Both the position numbers and the translations under genes were made by a program. Under the pieces are notes generated by a model. It saw only the letters and a list, made by a program, of their open reading frames with translations, did no database searches and was not told the DNA's origin. A stretch of DNA of 52,414 bases from a virus. This document shows, in pieces, positions 51,948 through 52,414 of this stretch. Location of the stretch: positions 1 to 52,414 of the IMG/VR virus record IMGVR_UViG_3300046517_002069; one strand, written 5' to 3'. The stretch's first letter is position 1. Every line of letters begins with the position of its first letter.

Positions 51948-52383
51948 CGCGTACTTTGCATTGAACTTCCGGATCCGGGCTCACGCGCTGTGGCATCGCC
52001 TCGCAGCCCTGAACCAGCGTCGCGCAGGCCTCGTGAAAAACGAACTGCACTTCTTGAAAGAGAATGAGCTCACGGCGCGAGCGGGCATTGGCGATGCGCA
52101 GCTTCTCGGCCTGTTCGGTCGCGACGTTCGTGCGCGCGGAATCCGCCTTTTCGGCGCCCCGTCGTGTCGCAACCCATGGGTCTGCCTCAACACGGTCGAT
52201 CACGACTCCGCCGCGCGTCTTGCCGCGGCTTACGACCGGCATTCCCGCATCCATCCAGGTTGTGACTGTTGCAGGAGAGACGCGAAAGTGCGCAGCGTAC
52301 TCGCTTGCGCTCACCATGCGATCTAACACTAACTTCTTGTTGGTGTTAGGATGGGCTCTATTTTTTGGAGGCTGTTTGCGCAT
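51817..52383 (-). CDS. Terminase small subunit, Nu1-like, 188 aa
   Basis: Residues 22-75 (MVSASEYAAHFRVSPATVTT, then WMDAGMPVVSRGKTRGGVVI) form the winged-helix DNA-binding domain of Nu1-type small terminases. The helical middle (TNVATEQAEKLRIANARSRR) is an oligomerisation region, and the end binds the large subunit. It recognises the packaging site. Start at ATG 52383 is kept, though its ribosome site is weak; ATG 52317 at residue 23 would remove a basic leader that lies over a DNA hairpin. Confidence 0.8.
   Translation of the reverse strand: MRKQPPKNRAHPNTNKKLVLDRMVSASEYAAHFRVSPATVTTWMDAGMPVVSRGKTRGGVVIDRVEADPWVATRRGAEKADSARTNVATEQAEKLRIANARSRRELILFQEVQFVFHEACATLVQGCEAMPQRVSPDPEVQCKVRDECRALRGQFAERLEALAGVKGDLPVGSRDSTPAPRQNSRTVG
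52323..52349. repeat. Inverted repeat at the start of the terminase genes
   Basis: CTAACACTAAC and GTTGGTGTTAG (52323-52333 and 52339-52349) pair at all but one position, around the loop TTCTT. It overlaps codons 12-20 of the small terminase subunit if translation starts at 52383. Being next to the terminase genes it could be part of a packaging site or control their translation. The stretch is less GC-rich than its surroundings. Confidence 0.6.
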
Positions 52384-52414
52384 GATAACGTTGAGCTAGG
52401 CAGGGCCAACGACC

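Noticed and set aside
1-52414. tRNA, rRNA, CRISPR array or insertion sequence
   Set aside because: I saw no cloverleaf-like CCA/T-loop sets, no regularly spaced repeats with unique spacers and no transposase motifs. A covariance search for tRNA genes was not possible, so a tRNA hidden in a gene cannot be fully excluded.

Overview
The window reads as an almost complete, probably complete, genome of a tailed double-stranded DNA phage with a long non-contractile tail (siphovirus). It is GC-rich, densely packed and has no gap over 300 bases. The host is most likely a GC-rich proteobacterium. Rz/Rz1 spanins, lipoproteins with lipoboxes and a periplasmic STN-like domain all point to a Gram-negative cell. 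A DUF3653-like protein hints at Xanthomonadales or a relative, but that is inference. I see no integrase, excisionase, partition gene, tRNA or CRISPR array.

Layout. A control region at about 5.7-6.7 kb splits the genome into two arms. It holds a small XRE-type regulator (leftward, 5839-6057) and a second regulator (rightward, 6147-6620). The second gene lies between two near-identical divergent promoter/operator copies (6066-6104 and 6667-6705), the plan of the lambda immunity region. The left arm (6057 down to 1) carries small membrane and zinc-ribbon proteins, a methyltransferase/HNH chimera, a DUF1376 replication protein and a DnaB/RecA-fold helicase. The right arm (6.7-28.9 kb) is one long series of about 60 small genes, most joined by 4-base ATGA or GTGA overlaps. 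In it lie a recombination module (RecE-like exonuclease, Sak4-like ATPase, a long coiled-coil protein, an ExoX-like exonuclease), a J-domain protein, an STN-domain exported protein, a T5orf172-type GIY-YIG protein, HTH and ribbon-helix-helix regulators, and a C5-cytosine methyltransferase with SPDC in place of SPPC.

The late genes are read leftward from 52.4 to 28.9 kb in the lambda-like order: small and large terminase, connector, portal, protease-capsid fusion, head-tail joining genes, tail tube, tail chaperones with a clear -1 frameshift site, tape measure, DUF2460 and DUF2163-like baseplate genes, NlpC/P60, and a large J-like tip protein. Lysis genes follow: several small membrane proteins, a GH108-type endolysin and nested spanins. 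A two-gene cassette on the opposite strand (33.5-34.0 kb, small DNA-binding protein plus lipoprotein) has its own promoter and operator palindrome and looks like a lysogenic-conversion 'moron'. A strong intrinsic terminator sits between the head and tail genes.

The two window ends are probably adjacent in a circular or circularly permuted molecule, because left-arm transcription would run straight into the terminase genes. Function calls rest on motifs and gene order recognised by eye; no database search was possible.
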